64,000 nt of DNA from Chytridium lagenaria. Its lineage: Eukaryota > Chytridiomycota > Chytridiomycetes > Chytridiales > Chytridiaceae. Position 1 is the first letter of the stretch. Every line of letters begins with the position of its first letter. The notes beneath the pieces are model-generated. The model saw only the letters and a list, made by a program, of their open reading frames with translations. It made no database searches and was not told the origin of the DNA. This document shows, piece by piece, positions 33,850-45,865 of this stretch. A program made the translations under genes and the position numbers. Where the stretch lies: positions 62,001 to 126,000 of the forward strand of contig JAHLKC010000026.1 of NCBI GenBank assembly GCA_025449115.1, read 5' to 3'.

Positions 33850-34045
33850 TCCTTTAGGTTACGCTTGGTTGGCTATATTCCACCTCTGATGATCCCCAAG
33901 CCGCTGATTGATGCTGTAGGCAGGTGATAGTGAGGTTACCCTGTGCCGGCTTGTGAGGCAACGAGAGAGTCAGGTTCCAACCATAGCAGGAAGGCAAGGA
34001 GACTTTCACTCCCCAATCGCCAGGAGACAATCTGGTGCTCATATT
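33850..34045 (+). repeat. Dispersed repeat R3, left copy
   Basis: It is similar in direct orientation to about 58690-58890. Shared blocks are attccacctctg, gtgaggttaccct, ccccaatc and ggagacaatct. Divergence is higher than for R1 and R2. The class is unknown. Confidence 0.6.
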
Positions 34046-34559
34046 GGTTTATTAGCAAGTTAAGTCAACATAGAAGATACTAAACACGTTCCCTTCTCCC
34101 TTTAATAAGCAGAATCTCGCAACCACTCAACCACATCATTGCCAAACAACATTAACATCACTTAGATTCAGGAGTACATCCTGTCCCTAGGTGCTCTGTG
34201 GACTTGCTCTGCTGGAGCAACTCCTTTACTCTTCTCCCCTACTCCCTAGTCGAAGCTAGGTAGGGAGGGATGGGTCAAGAGAAGATCACATAGGTGTGTT
34301 ATATCATCTAAAAGCGCTCAATGATTGGATGCCTTTAGGTACTGTTGCAGCTTTTAAATCTCTTGCATTTCCTGCCATGCGCTTTTTCCGCTACGTTAGC
34401 ACTAAATCTTTTACCAAAACTATGCAGAGACAACTGTTTGGGACTGACGCATTGTGAAAGGGTAATGTTAGTACTTCTACTTTAATCAAATTAATATTTT
34501 ATGAAATATTCTTCAGTAGTTATCAATTAAAATAGCAAATGGTTCCAACAGTTTGTTTA
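34046..34559. other. No gene seen
   Basis: Mixed AT-rich sequence with no supported feature. Confidence 0.4.
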
Positions 34560-34960
34560 ATTGGCCATCTTTGGACGTACCCGTGCGGTTACGGCCTTAA
34601 TTGGACGTACCTGTCCGTTACGGCCCAAAGGGTGTACCAAAAGATCAAGTTTCCTGACCGATGGGCTGTACACGGCCATTTAATTGATGGTTGACAAGCG
34701 CCAAATGGGGCCGTACACGTCCGAAAATTCTGTGGTTTGTGTGAGGCGGTGGGGACAGACAGCCGTACCTGGCAAGATCTGGTACATACCACATGAATTA
34801 ATCCAAAGTGGTTGAAGGGTAAACGTACGTGGCTGGCTAAATGTTTCGCCAAATATGGCGCCAACCACCAGCTGGGTAACGCCGTATAAGGCCGTACATG
34901 GCCTGGATTTTGTTTACATATTGTTGCTGGTTCAAGTTAGGATGTATACGGCCAACCTGG
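34560..34960. repeat. Cluster of ACGGCC / GCCGTAC motifs
   Basis: In 400 bp the motif ACGGCC or its complement GGCCGT, often joined to GTAC, recurs about eight times: for example ggttacggcc, cgttacggcc, gtacacggcc, gccgtacacg, gccgtacctg, ggccgtacatggcc and gtatacggcc. They face both ways and are not in strict tandem. The core resembles part of the minisatellite unit at 33006. It may be a transposon subterminal region. Confidence 0.5.
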
Positions 34961-35099
34961 TTTAAGACCAATACTTTGGTCAATACTTTGGTAACATATG
35001 TCAACGGTTTTAACATAGGTGATATGACCCAGGGGCCTGTCCAGAGAGGGGGCTTGGGCCGAAAAATCTTGTGGGAAAGATTGGTGTGGCCAACAAGAG

Positions 35100-35480
35100 A
35101 AAATTATATCAGGGAAATGGAGGAGATGAGGGAAAAAGAGAGTGAGGGAGAGAAGAGAAAAGGAAGGAGGAGGGAAGCAAAAAAATAGAAAAAGAGAAAA
35201 ATGGTTGGGAAGAAAAAAAAGAAAGATGGTTGGGTAGGAAAGTTGGAGTTTGACGTAGGAAAGGATCGCAAGGAAGCGAGTAGGGAGGGGAGGAAGTGGA
35301 GAGAAGGGTATACATGAGAAAGGAGCGGCAGGAAGTCAAGATATAATTGGTCCGAAAGATTATGAGGGGAAACAGGAGGAAGTAATTAAAAGGGGAGGCG
35401 TTATCAAGAACACGTTGACAGGTAAAAAAGGAGAAAGCTAAGCAAATTGGTTACAGAGGTGGGTCTGAGGATTGAAGAAA
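35100..35480 (+). repeat. Long purine-rich tract
   Basis: The plus strand is overwhelmingly A and G, with gaggagatgaggg and aaaaagagaaaaatgg-like runs and few pyrimidines. Its ORFs (Lys/Glu/Arg-rich on plus, Ser/Pro/Phe-rich on minus) are by-products of composition. Confidence 0.7.
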
Positions 35481-35885
35481 GAGAGGAGGCGGTCGGGATG
35501 TACAAAGAGGAGGGAGAAAAAATAGGGTGCGGGAGCGCTTGAAATGGCGCTTAACAGTCCTGAAACCTTATCAGATGAGGAGGAGAGAAAGGTAACGTGG
35601 GTGGTGATGGAATGGGGAGAGGCGTGGAAGGGGGATTGGAAGTGATGGGAGACTTTATGGGATTCAGCATGGGGGCAAAATACAAACCGGCCGCAAAGAA
35701 GAATAGACTGGCGGCCACAAGCCAATGCATTGGGTTGAAAGAGAGTTGAACAAGGATGAGGTGAATGAGGAAGCATGCTGTCTCAACAGAGAAAGGGTGG
35801 AAGCCATGCTGGATGGGAAATTATGAACAAGGCAGAGCAGGAAGGAATCACCTCTGGAGACCTCTTCACCAGTTTACATTCGTTA

Positions 35886-38500
35886 TTATAAGTTTATTAG
35901 TTCTAGGTATGTTTTTGGTTCATCATCATCTTCATCCATAGATGCAGCGTTTGCTGATGGCTTGACCATCGAGAACTCTCCAGGTTTCTTCTTGATTCGT
36001 GTTGACCTTCGAAGGGATGTCTCGTCTGGTTCATCCAGATCTTCACAGAAGTTTGGTACGTGACCACCACCAGAACGACAAACAGTAGGTAGCAAAGTTT
36101 TTCTCTATCTTCTTCAAATTCGTCGCGGTCAGGAGTGTGATAACTAACATTATCATCTTCAGCATCTTCAGATTCCTCATCATCCACCGCCAGGAGTCTG
36201 TGGAATAATCAGGTAAGTCCAAGTTGGCTTTCCACTCTTGAACCTCCCCTTTAAACTCTGAATCTCCCTTCTCTGATTCAGCCGCCATCACCCCTTCGTT
36301 AAAGATAACGGATTTGCTTTGGACCAGCTTGTTTGTTTCCAAATCCCACAGGTGGTAACCCTATGGTTCATACGCAACGAGAGCGCAACGTCGCGCATTA
36401 AAATCACCCTTCTTCCGCTGCTGCTTGGGAATCAAAACGAGTGCTAAGCATCACCACCCCCTTAACCTTGAAAGTCCGGCTTGACTCCGGCGAACTTTTC
36501 AAGCGGTGTAGCGTCTTCTTCATTGGTACGGGTTAGGGAACGGTTAATGAGGTAAGCTGCTGCCATCACACTTCCCCCAAAAACGCGTCTCGAGTTTGAT
36601 GAGCTTAACATACTTTGAGACCGTTCTTTAAATTTCGATTCATTCTCTCGGCTACACCATTCTGTTGTGGTGTATACGGCATGGTGAAGGTGAGTCGAAT
36701 TCCATGCTCCAAGCACCACTCCTTCATCACTTTGTTGTTGAACTCTCCTCCAGTATCTGCACGATTTCTATCAGTTTTCTTTGATTTCTTTTCTGCTGTC
36801 TTCTTTGAAACTCTTGATACTTGGTGGATTGGCTCTTTTTCTTGAAAAGATATACGGTCACGTAGTTGTGGCGCTATCGACAATGGTAAGGAAATAGTGA
36901 GCGCTACCATTTGACGCAGTTTTCATAGGCCCAACAATATCGACGTGGGTCTTCTCGAGTGGCTCTTTTAGCTTTCAATTCATCGGGTTTGTCAGAGAAT
37001 GATGCACGCGTCATCTTTCCATCAACACACCCTTTGCAGAGGTGAGTGTCCTCTTCATCAGTTATGTTGACTCCCTTTGCTACCTTCGCTTGCTTCATCC
37101 GCAAATGCCATTGATGCAGAGTCACTGGACTTTCCAACCTTTGCCAGGACACGCTGGGTTTTGAATCGATCACTTGATCAAGGTAGATGAGGTTTTCTTT
37201 GTTGCTATATGTAAACGTTGCCAGCGCTTGTGCTGACGGTTCCTTCTTCGGTTTCAAGTCATATCCGGTGTCTTTCGGAAAGATGTCAAGATCTTTCTTC
37301 CTTGCCATGCCAAGCGAGATTAAGTTCCGTCCAATGTTAGGTACGTAGAGAACGTTCTTTAACACTAACGTCCTTTCTTCCACCGTTTCTAATCTTCAAT
37401 TCACAGTCTCCCACTCCTCTTGATTGGACCTCGCTCTGACTATCTGTAGTGCTGATACTGGATTGAGCAATAGTTGGTCAGGATTGCGTTGAAAAGTCAT
37501 GTAGTGAGTAGCTCCAGAATCTAACATACATCTAGTGTCTCTCGCTTGCAACGCGCGTCCCACTCAACTTAACGGTTGGCACTGCTGCAACAAAGACTAC
37601 TGGATTCCATCCGTTGTTGTTTTGGTTGTTGTTGTTCTGATTTGCTACATTTGCATTAGGTCCTCGGTCCAACCACCTCAGCCTCGACCACCTCTTCTGC
37701 GTCCACCTCGACCACGGAAATCTCCTCTTCGTAACTGGCCTCTTCCTGCAGCTGCTGGTTGAGCTTGAGGTTGTTGTTTTTTCTTCTAGCCCTCCAACAG
37801 TCTCTTGCCAGGTGTCCTCTCTTTCCACAATTATAGCACTCTCGGTCTTCACCACGGCGTTGTCTTTGTTGATAGTTGTTGGTCGCCCCGTGGCATGAGC
37901 CTGGGCACCTTTGTTATCTTCGTTTCTTTCTTTCTTTCTTTGATTTTCGTTTCGTGGTCTAACAACTTCCAACCACATAAGCATAGTCCGTCTCGCTTTG
38001 GGGTCGTATTCAAGGAGATTGACAATGATGTCGTATGCTTCTGGGAGGGTCGTCAACAGGATGAAGATGTGTTGCAGGGTAGCCGTGTCCTCCCCCGCAG
38101 CCTTCAATTGGTGGATGGTTGACGAGACTTCTGCGATGTAAGTCTTTATATCGTCTTCTTCTTTCATCTTTTAGCTCGTGAGTTTTTGTCTGATCTTGGT
38201 CTCAATGATCTTATCTCAAGTCGCCTTTGCCATAGACTCATCCTGTATCAACGGTAGGATGATATCGTGAACTCTTGATTCAATTCTTGCTTTCGCTTTC
38301 ATGCCTAGGTCTTCCTCTTCTGACCTAGTTTTCTTCTCGGCGTTTGTAGGCGTTTCAACGATAGCAGCATAGGGCGTCCAGCCCTTCTCAACGATCTTCC
38401 AAAGGCCTTTGCCTTTAAGATACGTGACCATGTGGTACTTCCAGATGTGGAACTGTGTGCCATCAAACATCACAGAGTTGTCGTCCTTTTCTTTTGTCAT
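35886..38500 (-). pseudogene. Copia family A, copy 1: Gag-protease-integrase, RT/RNase H missing
   Basis: On the minus strand, Gag starts MTKEKDDNSVMFDGTQFHIW at 38500 and continues through LLTTLPEAYDIIVNLLEYDP and a CCHC zinc knuckle near 37820. The protease LDSGATHYMTF-like site lies near 37500. The integrase carries GNN-type core pieces, including ADTGGEFNNKVMKEWCLEHG and YTPQQNGVAERMNRNLK (36600-36800). The element stops after DEDDDEPKTYLELINL near 35886. Reverse transcriptase, RNase H and the 3' LTR are absent. Many shifts break the frame. The order protease-integrase(-RT) identifies Ty1/copia. Confidence 0.85.
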
Positions 38501-38659
38501 CTTGTCTCTCTCTTGTTATCTTCTTATGCCGTTGTTCGCAACTTGGGTTGACTGCTTCTCTCTTGCTGTTCTCACACTCTTCTCTTCTGCTCTACTCTTT
38601 GGTCCTCAAATGGATCGTTCACTCCTTCTTCCAATCAGATGAAGTAAGTGCTTGTTGGG

Positions 38660-39035
38660 CTCTTGTAATTACAGGGAATAACATATAAACTAATAATAAC
38701 GAATGTAAACTGGTGACGAGGTCTCTACTGAATAATAAATAATACTGATGACAACTAACTTCTTATTATAAAAACTTCTAAAACACTACAGATAAGTATG
38801 AGGGTGGCACTCCACGATACCAAGGTGTCATGACTCGTTCATCCCTCATTGTCACAAAGAAAGATGTACAGTAACTTAATCAAATAACGTGCGGGGATTA
38901 ACCTGCAGGGATTAACGCTGACTCAAATGGTATGAGCAGCAAAATGAATAATAAATTAAAGCTGGGCATAAATGATCTAAGAAAAAAAAAAAATGCGGGT
39001 AAGTAAAACAAACTAGAACGATGAAACCTAATTTG
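38660..39035 (-). repeat. Degenerate family A LTR (5' LTR of copy 1)
   Basis: Parts resemble the inverse of the family A LTR: ggggattaacctgcaggg, aaataaattaaagc and gcgggtaagtaaaac. It is diverged and cut off at the right, where a family B LTR fragment begins. An A12 run lies at about 38981-38992. Confidence 0.5.
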
Positions 39036-39040
39036 CTCAT

Positions 39041-39166
39041 TACTTGTCTGATCTGTTTGAGTATTTAAAGACTCGGGTTGAGTCGAGATAAATTAAGAAC
39101 ATTGTTCAAGCAAAAGTGCGTTTGACTTTGTTTTAATTGAGCCCCGTGAACAACAAGTATTCAACA
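39041..39166 (-). repeat. Family B LTR fragment
   Basis: It matches the inverse of the family B LTR start, ending aacaacaagtattcaaca at 39166. Orientation is opposite to the LTRs at 45866 and 50757. Confidence 0.8.
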
Positions 39167-39813
39167 GCGCGCCAGAATTCCAACTGCAAATGCCACGTTG
39201 GGACGCAAATTAAATGCCTTTCATGCTGATTGTATCGAACCTGGGTTCCGACCGCGTATCTTGGCTACCCCTGGCTTGTGACCGTAAACCGACGCTTGAG
39301 ATCGTCTTGAAACACGTCTGCCTCTTCCTGATCAGCACACGCTTGCACAAGGCCGTCAGCATAGACAACCAGTAACGATAACCTCTCGCGGTTGCGTCGG
39401 TAGTAAAGACAGGGATCCGAGAGCGAACGCGTGAAGCCTATCGGGATGAGAAAATTATCTATCACCGCGTTTCATCCGAGAGGTGATTGGTCTTCAAGAG
39501 AAGACAAACCCAGTCTTCTTTCCCAAGAATCACAAAACCTTCTGGTTGCTCGATGTATATCTCCTCCTTGAGATTGCCGTTGAGAAACGCCGTCTTGACG
39601 TCATATTGGCGCAAGACCATCCCCTCATGTGCTGCTACTGCGAGGACTGTCCGAAAGGTCGCCCCTCTTATTACTGGAGCGTAAGTCTCTATGTAGTCCA
39701 CGCCTTCCTTCTGCGAATATCCCTTCGCAACAAATCGAGTTTACTCCTTTCTTCGGAACCGTTTGCCTTTCGTTTGTAACGGAGCACCCATCCACTCTTG
39801 ATGATGTGTTTGC
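39167..39813 (-). pseudogene. Family B internal fragment (reverse transcriptase part)
   Basis: Homologous to 46985-47825 with internal deletions. Minus-strand pieces include IGFTRSLSDPCLYYRR, LSLLVVYADGLVQA (the catalytic YVDD of the full copy reads YADG here) and YDVKTAFLNGNLKEEIYIEQ. It lies directly between two LTR segments that face the opposite way from the layout of the full element. Confidence 0.8.
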
Positions 39814-40044
39814 TGTTGGGTTTTGCTCACTTGACTCACAAGGACCTGTCAGGATCACTCGCACCATTAGTCCGCGGCGTCGGGCGCAACACTAGAGTGC
39901 TCTGGAATTTACGCGTCGTTGAGTTGAGCGCGAACGCGCCCACTGGACTTCTCATTTACATTCTGGACTCGTTCTGAATTTCCCATTTTGATTTACCTTC
40001 CTTGATTGGTTTATTTTCTTTATGCCAGTTTAATTATAACTCTA

Positions 40045-40058
40045 CCTATTTGTGATTG
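40045..40058 (+). repeat. 14-bp target-site duplication of the LINE, left
   Basis: CCTATTTGTGATTG occurs here and again at 42700-42713. Intact family B LTRs have one copy of this site (with one base change), so it was duplicated on insertion. Confidence 0.85.
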
Positions 40059-42699
40059 TATCAAATATATTTGGTTAAGCCCCCGAAGGTTAGTCTTAAC
40101 TGCGGTACTAAAGTATACATATCCGATTGTGGAGGTATGAAGGAGAAGGAGCAAGGTAGGGAGGTAGCATAATTGGGATCGTATTACAAATAGAAGAGGG
40201 GAGAGGTGATGGTTTAGGGAAGGTGAAAAAGAGATACAGAGAGAAAGACGGAGGCAAGCCCTATTTACCTTCAGCCTCAGGATTTAACCATATCTAGCCG
40301 GGCGACAATCCGTGAACAAGATAATGAATGATAAAGGAGAATAGAGAGGAGTGAAGAGAAAGAGAAAAGTAATTTGCCTTGTCCGAGGGTTGGGTCGACC
40401 GGCCAGTGTGTTGAGGATCTGTCTGGTTAATAGCTACGACTACAAAAGAATACAAGTGCGGAATGGAGAGAGGGGATGAATGGTTGGGGTTTGAATGTCA
40501 CGGTGTGCTACTACTAAGGATCCGAGTATTCCGGGATTTGCTGCCAGTGCTGGTTGATTGCTGCGATTGCCAGTATTCGTTGAGCATGTGCTAGAACACC
40601 AGGTATGGACGCCTCTGCCAACCACTGTGTTGTCTCTTCTGCTGTGGAGTTGTAGAGTATGTCATGGGTGCGTGTTTGGCCAAGGAGGGAGGTGCGGATT
40701 GTTTCGATTGCCTCGACGACAAGGCGGATTTTGGGGATGTAGAGGGAGGTGTATTTAAGGGAGGCAATGGCCGTGTCGAGGATGGTAGCGCCGGGGAGGG
40801 GAGGAGATGGAGGTTAGGGAAGAGGGGAGTGAGGAGGTTGAGGATATTGGCGCATTGGATGGCGTGTGCGCGTGAAACGGTTGTGTCGATAGCGCATTTG
40901 GTGCATATTTGGTGGCATGCGACGGCGCCCAGAAGCCATGAATAAGAGGACGTTGGTGGTGTCGAGGGAGGAAGGTGGAGGCTGCAATAATAGGGTGTGG
41001 TTTGCCGCGTTTGGGGATAGGTAGAATGCTTCCAGTGCGGCTTGTGGAGTTTGTTGGAGTTTGGTGAGATCGAGTTGGTGGAAATTATCGAGCAGGCCTG
41101 TGGTAGTGGGGTGGTGAGTTTTTGGGGGGGTCCGACGGTGAATGTTCTTGGGGGAATGATGAGGTTGTTGGTGTTGAGCGGGGTGAGGGAGGGGATGACG
41201 GATGGCCAAAGAGGTTCTTGTGGAGTGATTGGGATATTAGGGAGCGTGGGAGGTTGGGGAGTGTGGCTTGGCTGCGGTAGGTGGTGACGGCGATGTGGTG
41301 ATATCGTTGGATTGGTGAAGTCGGTAATAGAATGATGCGTTGAGGGTGTGGTTGCGGGAGGTCATTGTTGGTATGTTGGCGAGGAGGTGTATTGGGAGGT
41401 GCTGGTTTTCGAGGATACTCCGAAGAGACAACGGAGGGCAGTGTTTTGGACTCGTTGGAGGGATTCGAGGGTATGGTGTTGAAGCGGTGCCAGTGCAATG
41501 CCGTATCCATGATGGGTCGAATAAATGTTTGTAGATCCTGATTGACATTTGTGGTCTCCATCCCATGCCGTTCATTCCTATGGATTTGGTCCAGCCTATC
41601 ATCCTGCGAGCTGCTGCAATGCGTGGTGAGGGAGGCAACTAAGTCCACTCCACTTCCGCCATCATCATGCGAGGTAACGGCCAAGTCTTTCTGTGTGATG
41701 GCATCGGGTCCGAGTTTGAGTTGGGGTTGATCATCCTGGGTGCAACTGAGATGGTTTTGTCGCGTTGAAACACAATCCTACGGAGTGTGCCCACGCTGAC
41801 ATTCATTAAGAGGAGTTGAAGGATACGGAGATTGATATGAAATAAAACTATGTCATCGGCAAATAGGAGGGAATTGAGACGTGAGGTGTTGAGGAGAACG
41901 GATGTGGGTGTATATGGGAAGATAGGGATGGGTAGGGTGCGGAGTCGGGAGGGTAGGGTGTTTATGAAAAAATTAAAAAGAATAGGCGCAGCTAGGTACC
42001 TTGGATCAGTCCTCTCGACACTGGTATCGGTAATGACTTGTACCGAGAAACTAGTAGATAGGCTAAACTAAAATCAAATAGGCGCGAAGAAGGGGTACAA
42101 GGATAAAGTCAGTTTCGGTTTTTTCAAAAAAGTTCCAAGGAGAACTGAAAACGGGACCACAATATTCTTCGGTCTACGGTGTCATATGCTGATTTGATAT
42201 CCAGGTATACGCATGTGAGTTCGGGTTTGTTTACGATTGCTTCGTTAAGGACATGACTTGTTCTAGGCTTGAGCGACCGGCTCGAAAACCTCCTTGTGCT
42301 TTGTCGAGGGTAGGAACGATTCTTTGTCGAGAGGGGTTTGAGTATGGGCTTCGAAAGCTTTACGTAGCATGGACATGAGGGAGATGGGTCGGTGGTTTGC
42401 GATGTCGGTATTGGAGCCTTTTTTTGTAGATTAGTGCAACGTTTGCATGTAGCCAGGGGGATGGATGCAGAGGTAGGATGCGATAATTTTGAAAAGGAGA
42501 GTGAGGGTAGGGGTGAGGGTGCGGCGGCTATGGAGAGCATTTCTCCGTAGACGCCGTCGTCGCGGCTGCCTTGCCGGATGGGCGTGTTGTAGGGCGGATT
42601 TGATGGTGTCAGGGAGATCCAAGGTGGGAGGGAGGCTGGGGTCGGGGACGGTGGGGTCTGTGTTGTGGAGGATGCATCGTCGAGGGTTCTGTTCCGGTG
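40059..42699 (-). mobile_element. Non-LTR retrotransposon (LINE), 5'-truncated and broken
   Basis: The minus strand carries LINE-type reverse transcriptase pieces: LNEAIVNKPELTCVYLDIKS and AYDTVDRRILW near 42150-42240, an upstream block resembling the NYRPISL region, and the catalytic box LLFADDIVLF near 41870. Downstream C-terminal parts (41085-41684) include a YYRLHQSND segment. Frames change often. No long poly(A) is seen at its 3' end (40059). The endonuclease domain is not visible, so the copy is probably 5'-truncated, as usual after target-primed insertion. The clade cannot be assigned from what is left. Confidence 0.82.
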
Positions 42700-42713
42700 C
42701 CTATTTGTGATTG
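42700..42713 (+). repeat. 14-bp target-site duplication of the LINE, right
   Basis: Second copy of CCTATTTGTGATTG, followed at once by the rest of the interrupted family B LTR. Confidence 0.85.
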
Positions 42714-42971
42714 GACATTCCCTTCTAGCCTTTATTCCCTTTGTTCCCGTCAAGGCTCTCTATTTGTTTATCTTTGTAGTGGAGAGTTTAACGCGTAAGT
42801 GTACGGTCTCCGATAGGTTTACCTTTGTGTTGTCTTCCTCTTTACTTGTTCGTTTTGTTTAAGTATTTAAGGACTCGTGTGTTGAGTCGAAATAAATCAA
42901 GAACGTTGTTCGAGCAAAAGTGCGTTTAAACTTTGTTTTAATTGAGCCCCGTGAACAACAAGTATTCAACA

Positions 42972-43154
42972 AAACAAACATAAAATAATAAAGCTTAGGG
43001 ATTAACGCATCCTCAATTGGGATGAGGAACTCAACACAACTGATCAACTCAAACTTAAATGACGCGTAAATAAAACAGTTTGGGGAAAAAATACAACTTA
43101 GACGAAATAGAATGTCGGTGAGTAAAACAAAATAGAAAGATGAAAAATTCAACA
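42972..43154 (-). repeat. Family A 3' LTR of copy 2, truncated
   Basis: Inverse of the first part of the family A LTR (ttaaatgacgcgtaaataaa; aaaacaaaatagaaagatga), ending TTCAACA at 43154. The rest is cut off by the family B LTR. A polypurine tract (inverse of ttatccccctcagc) adjoins it at 43155-43168, as expected. Confidence 0.8.
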
Positions 43155-45865
43155 TTATCCCCCTCAGCTTTCTAATCTCGCAGTTTTAGTCAACCACTTT
43201 AACCATTCAAACTTGCACGTAATTCTTCAAATTGGTAGAGCAAGGTTTTCGTGATCAGGTCTGCAGGTTGGTCCTTTGTGTTCAGGTACTCAACGCGTAT
43301 TTCTTCGTGTTAACTCGGTCCCGTATGACGTGGAACCTTCTATCCACATGTCGAGAACTTTGCGAAATTATTGCGTGCTTGCGAGGGAATTTGCCGTAGT
43401 GTTGTTGCCGTAAATCACAGGAGCGTCATTGAACGTATAACCAACTTCTGGGGAGTTGGCTGACCCATATCATATGCAACGATGCTTCACTCAGTGAAAC
43501 ATATTCAGCCTAGGCAGTAGACTGAGCCGTTGTTGCTTGCTTTTTCGTTCCCCACACCACAGCTCCCCCATTCAAAGTGATTACAAAACCACTCGTTGAC
43601 TTCATTCGTCAGGATCCGTTCCCATGTTGCATCCGCATATCCCACCAATTCCAGCTTTCTTTTCGAGAGTACTGAATTTCCAATTGCTTCGTTTGCTACA
43701 AATACCACACGTTCGGTAAAGTGCATCCCAATGCGTAGGGTAAAGGTTCTCTTGGAATTTGCGCTCATTCCGAGTGCGAATGCAATATCAGTCTTGTCCC
43801 AATCATTGCATGCATCAAGATCCAGTGTATTGTCGATATATTTGATTCTTCTCGTTTTCATTATTGGGCTTCCATGTTCTTCAGGAGTTTCTTGACGCGT
43901 CCATTGGGTATAGTGTAAAAGAGTTTTCGGTACTTTTAGCTTTTGACCCATCGTTTCGATGTATCTCTGCTGGAACACCACAATCTTCCCTTTTACACGA
44001 GCATAACGACATTGCCACCCCAGCAGTATCGAAAACTTGGAGCTATTGTACCTCGGTAATGTCTCATGAACCGTTTTTTCTGATCGGTCTAACTCCTCCT
44101 TGCTTGTCAACGCCTCTATGATATCATCGACATAAACTCCCTTCAAGGTGAGGTCCTTGCCGTTTCGCTTGTAGTAAAGACATGGATCTGCCGCAGAGCG
44201 AGTAAACTTCTCCTCGTCGACTTGGAACGTGTTAAAGTCGGTGTTGAAACACATTGGTGCTTGTACGAGTCCGTAGAGGCTCTTTATGCATAGGCACACC
44301 CAATCTTCTTTCCCTTTGACGACAAATCCTTCTGGTTGTTTGATGTACATCATGATCTTCAAGTTTTCCATTCAAGAACGCGGTCTTGACGTCGCATTGC
44401 CGAATCTCAATGTTCTCTTAGCATGCGACCGCAAGCATCACTCTCAGCGTTGCTTGCTTGATGACAGGTGCAAACTTTTCGTCATAATTGATGCCTTGTT
44501 TTTGCAAATAACCTTAGGCGACAAATCTAGCTTTCCGTTTATCGAGTTTTCCCAACTTATCTCGCTTTGTTTTGTACACCCAACCTAATTTAATAATCTT
44601 TCTCCCTTTTGATCAGGGAACCAACCTCCATGTTCCCCTCTCAACCAAATCTTCATTTCCTCCTCCATCGCTTTCATCCACTCATCCTTCTCCTTCCTAC
44701 CCATTGCTTCTTGGTAGGTCTTTGGTTCGTCATCATCTTCCAACGATGCGGTTTGCTGATGGTCTAACCGTCCAAAGCTCTCCAGGCTTCTTCTTGTTCG
44801 TGATGACCTTCGAAGGGATGTCTCGTATGGTTCATAGGTCTTCACGGAAGTTCGGAACTCTTCTTCCCAATCGACGAGCCGTAGGTGAGTAAGGGTCCTC
44901 TCTTCATAGTCTTCGCGATCAGGTGTATGATAACTAACATTGTCATCTTCATCATCTTCAGAATCTTAGTCATTTACTGCGTATCAACTTCACTTCCACC
45001 AGAGCTTGACGAGTCTTTGGGGTAATTGGGTATATCTAGATGATTTTCCCACTCTTGAACTTCCCCTTCAAACTTTGACTCTCCCTTCTGCTTCAGCCGC
45101 CATTACTCCCTCATTAAAAATCACTGACTTGCTTCTAACCAACTCATTCGTTTGAAAATCCCAAAAGCGATAGCCCAGCGGTTCATACCCCACGAGAGCA
45201 CAGCGTCGTGCATTAAAATATCCCTTGTTTTGTTGCTGCTTGGGTATCAAGACGGGCAACCCCATCCGCGAAGTCTTGACAAGTCAGGTTTCACTCCGGC
45301 GAATCTCTCAAGCGGCGTTGCGTCTTGTTAGTTTGTTCGGGTTGGTGATCGGTTAATGAGGTAAGCTGCAGCCATCACAGCTTCACCCCAAAAACGCGTT
45401 TCGAGTTTTGACGAGCTTAACATGCTTTTAGACCTCTCGTTCAAGGTCCTGTTCATTCGTTCAGCAACACCGTTCTGTTGCGGTGTGTCTGGCATGGTAA
45501 AGGTAAGCCGAATCCCATGCTCTAAACACCAATCTTTCATTTGCTTGTTGTTGAATTCGCCGCCGTTGTCTGCCACTACTTCAATAAGCTTCCTTTTGAT
45601 CTTCTTCTCGGCTTCTTCTTTGAACTTTTGATCTACTTGAACGACTCATTCTTCTTCTTGCACAGGTAAACGGTCACATAGTTTGTCGCACTATCAACAA
45701 TGGTAAGGAAGTAACATGCGCCACCATTTGACGCGGTTTTCATAGGTCCGACGATATTGACATGGATTTTCTCGAGAGAGTCTTTGGCCTTCAACTCGTC
45801 AGGCTTGTCAGGAAATGATGTCCTTGTCATTTTCCCATCAACACATCCCTCACAAAGGTAAGTGT
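43155..45865 (-). pseudogene. Copia family A, copy 2: integrase-RT-RNase H, Gag/protease missing
   Basis: Minus strand. The integrase part includes SFPDKPDELKAKDSLEKIHV, ADNGGEFNNKQMKDWCLEHG and DTPQQNGVAERMNRTLN (45328-45830). A variable acidic linker with DDDEPKTYQEAMGRKEKDEW follows. RT pieces are YIKQPEGFVVKGKEDWVCL and LTLKGVYVDDIIEA (active-site YVDD, near 44130). The RNase H part reaches a TAA at about 43186. The copy begins abruptly at 45865 inside the integrase, where the family B element starts. Gag and protease are lost. Confidence 0.85.

Larger units (their letters stand above)
39814..42971 (-). repeat. Family B LTR split by a LINE
   Basis: The LTR (inverse orientation) starts TGTTGGG at 39814 and runs to the target site at 40058. 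It resumes at 42714 with gacattcccttctagcc and ends agtattcaaca at 42971. Joined, it covers the LTR seen intact at 45866-46366. The intervening 2.64 kb is a non-LTR retrotransposon. Confidence 0.85.

Noticed and set aside
30945..34045. Possible CRISPR array or defence island from the repeated units
   Set aside because: Repeats are imperfect, lack unique spacers of constant length, and lie in a eukaryotic genome.
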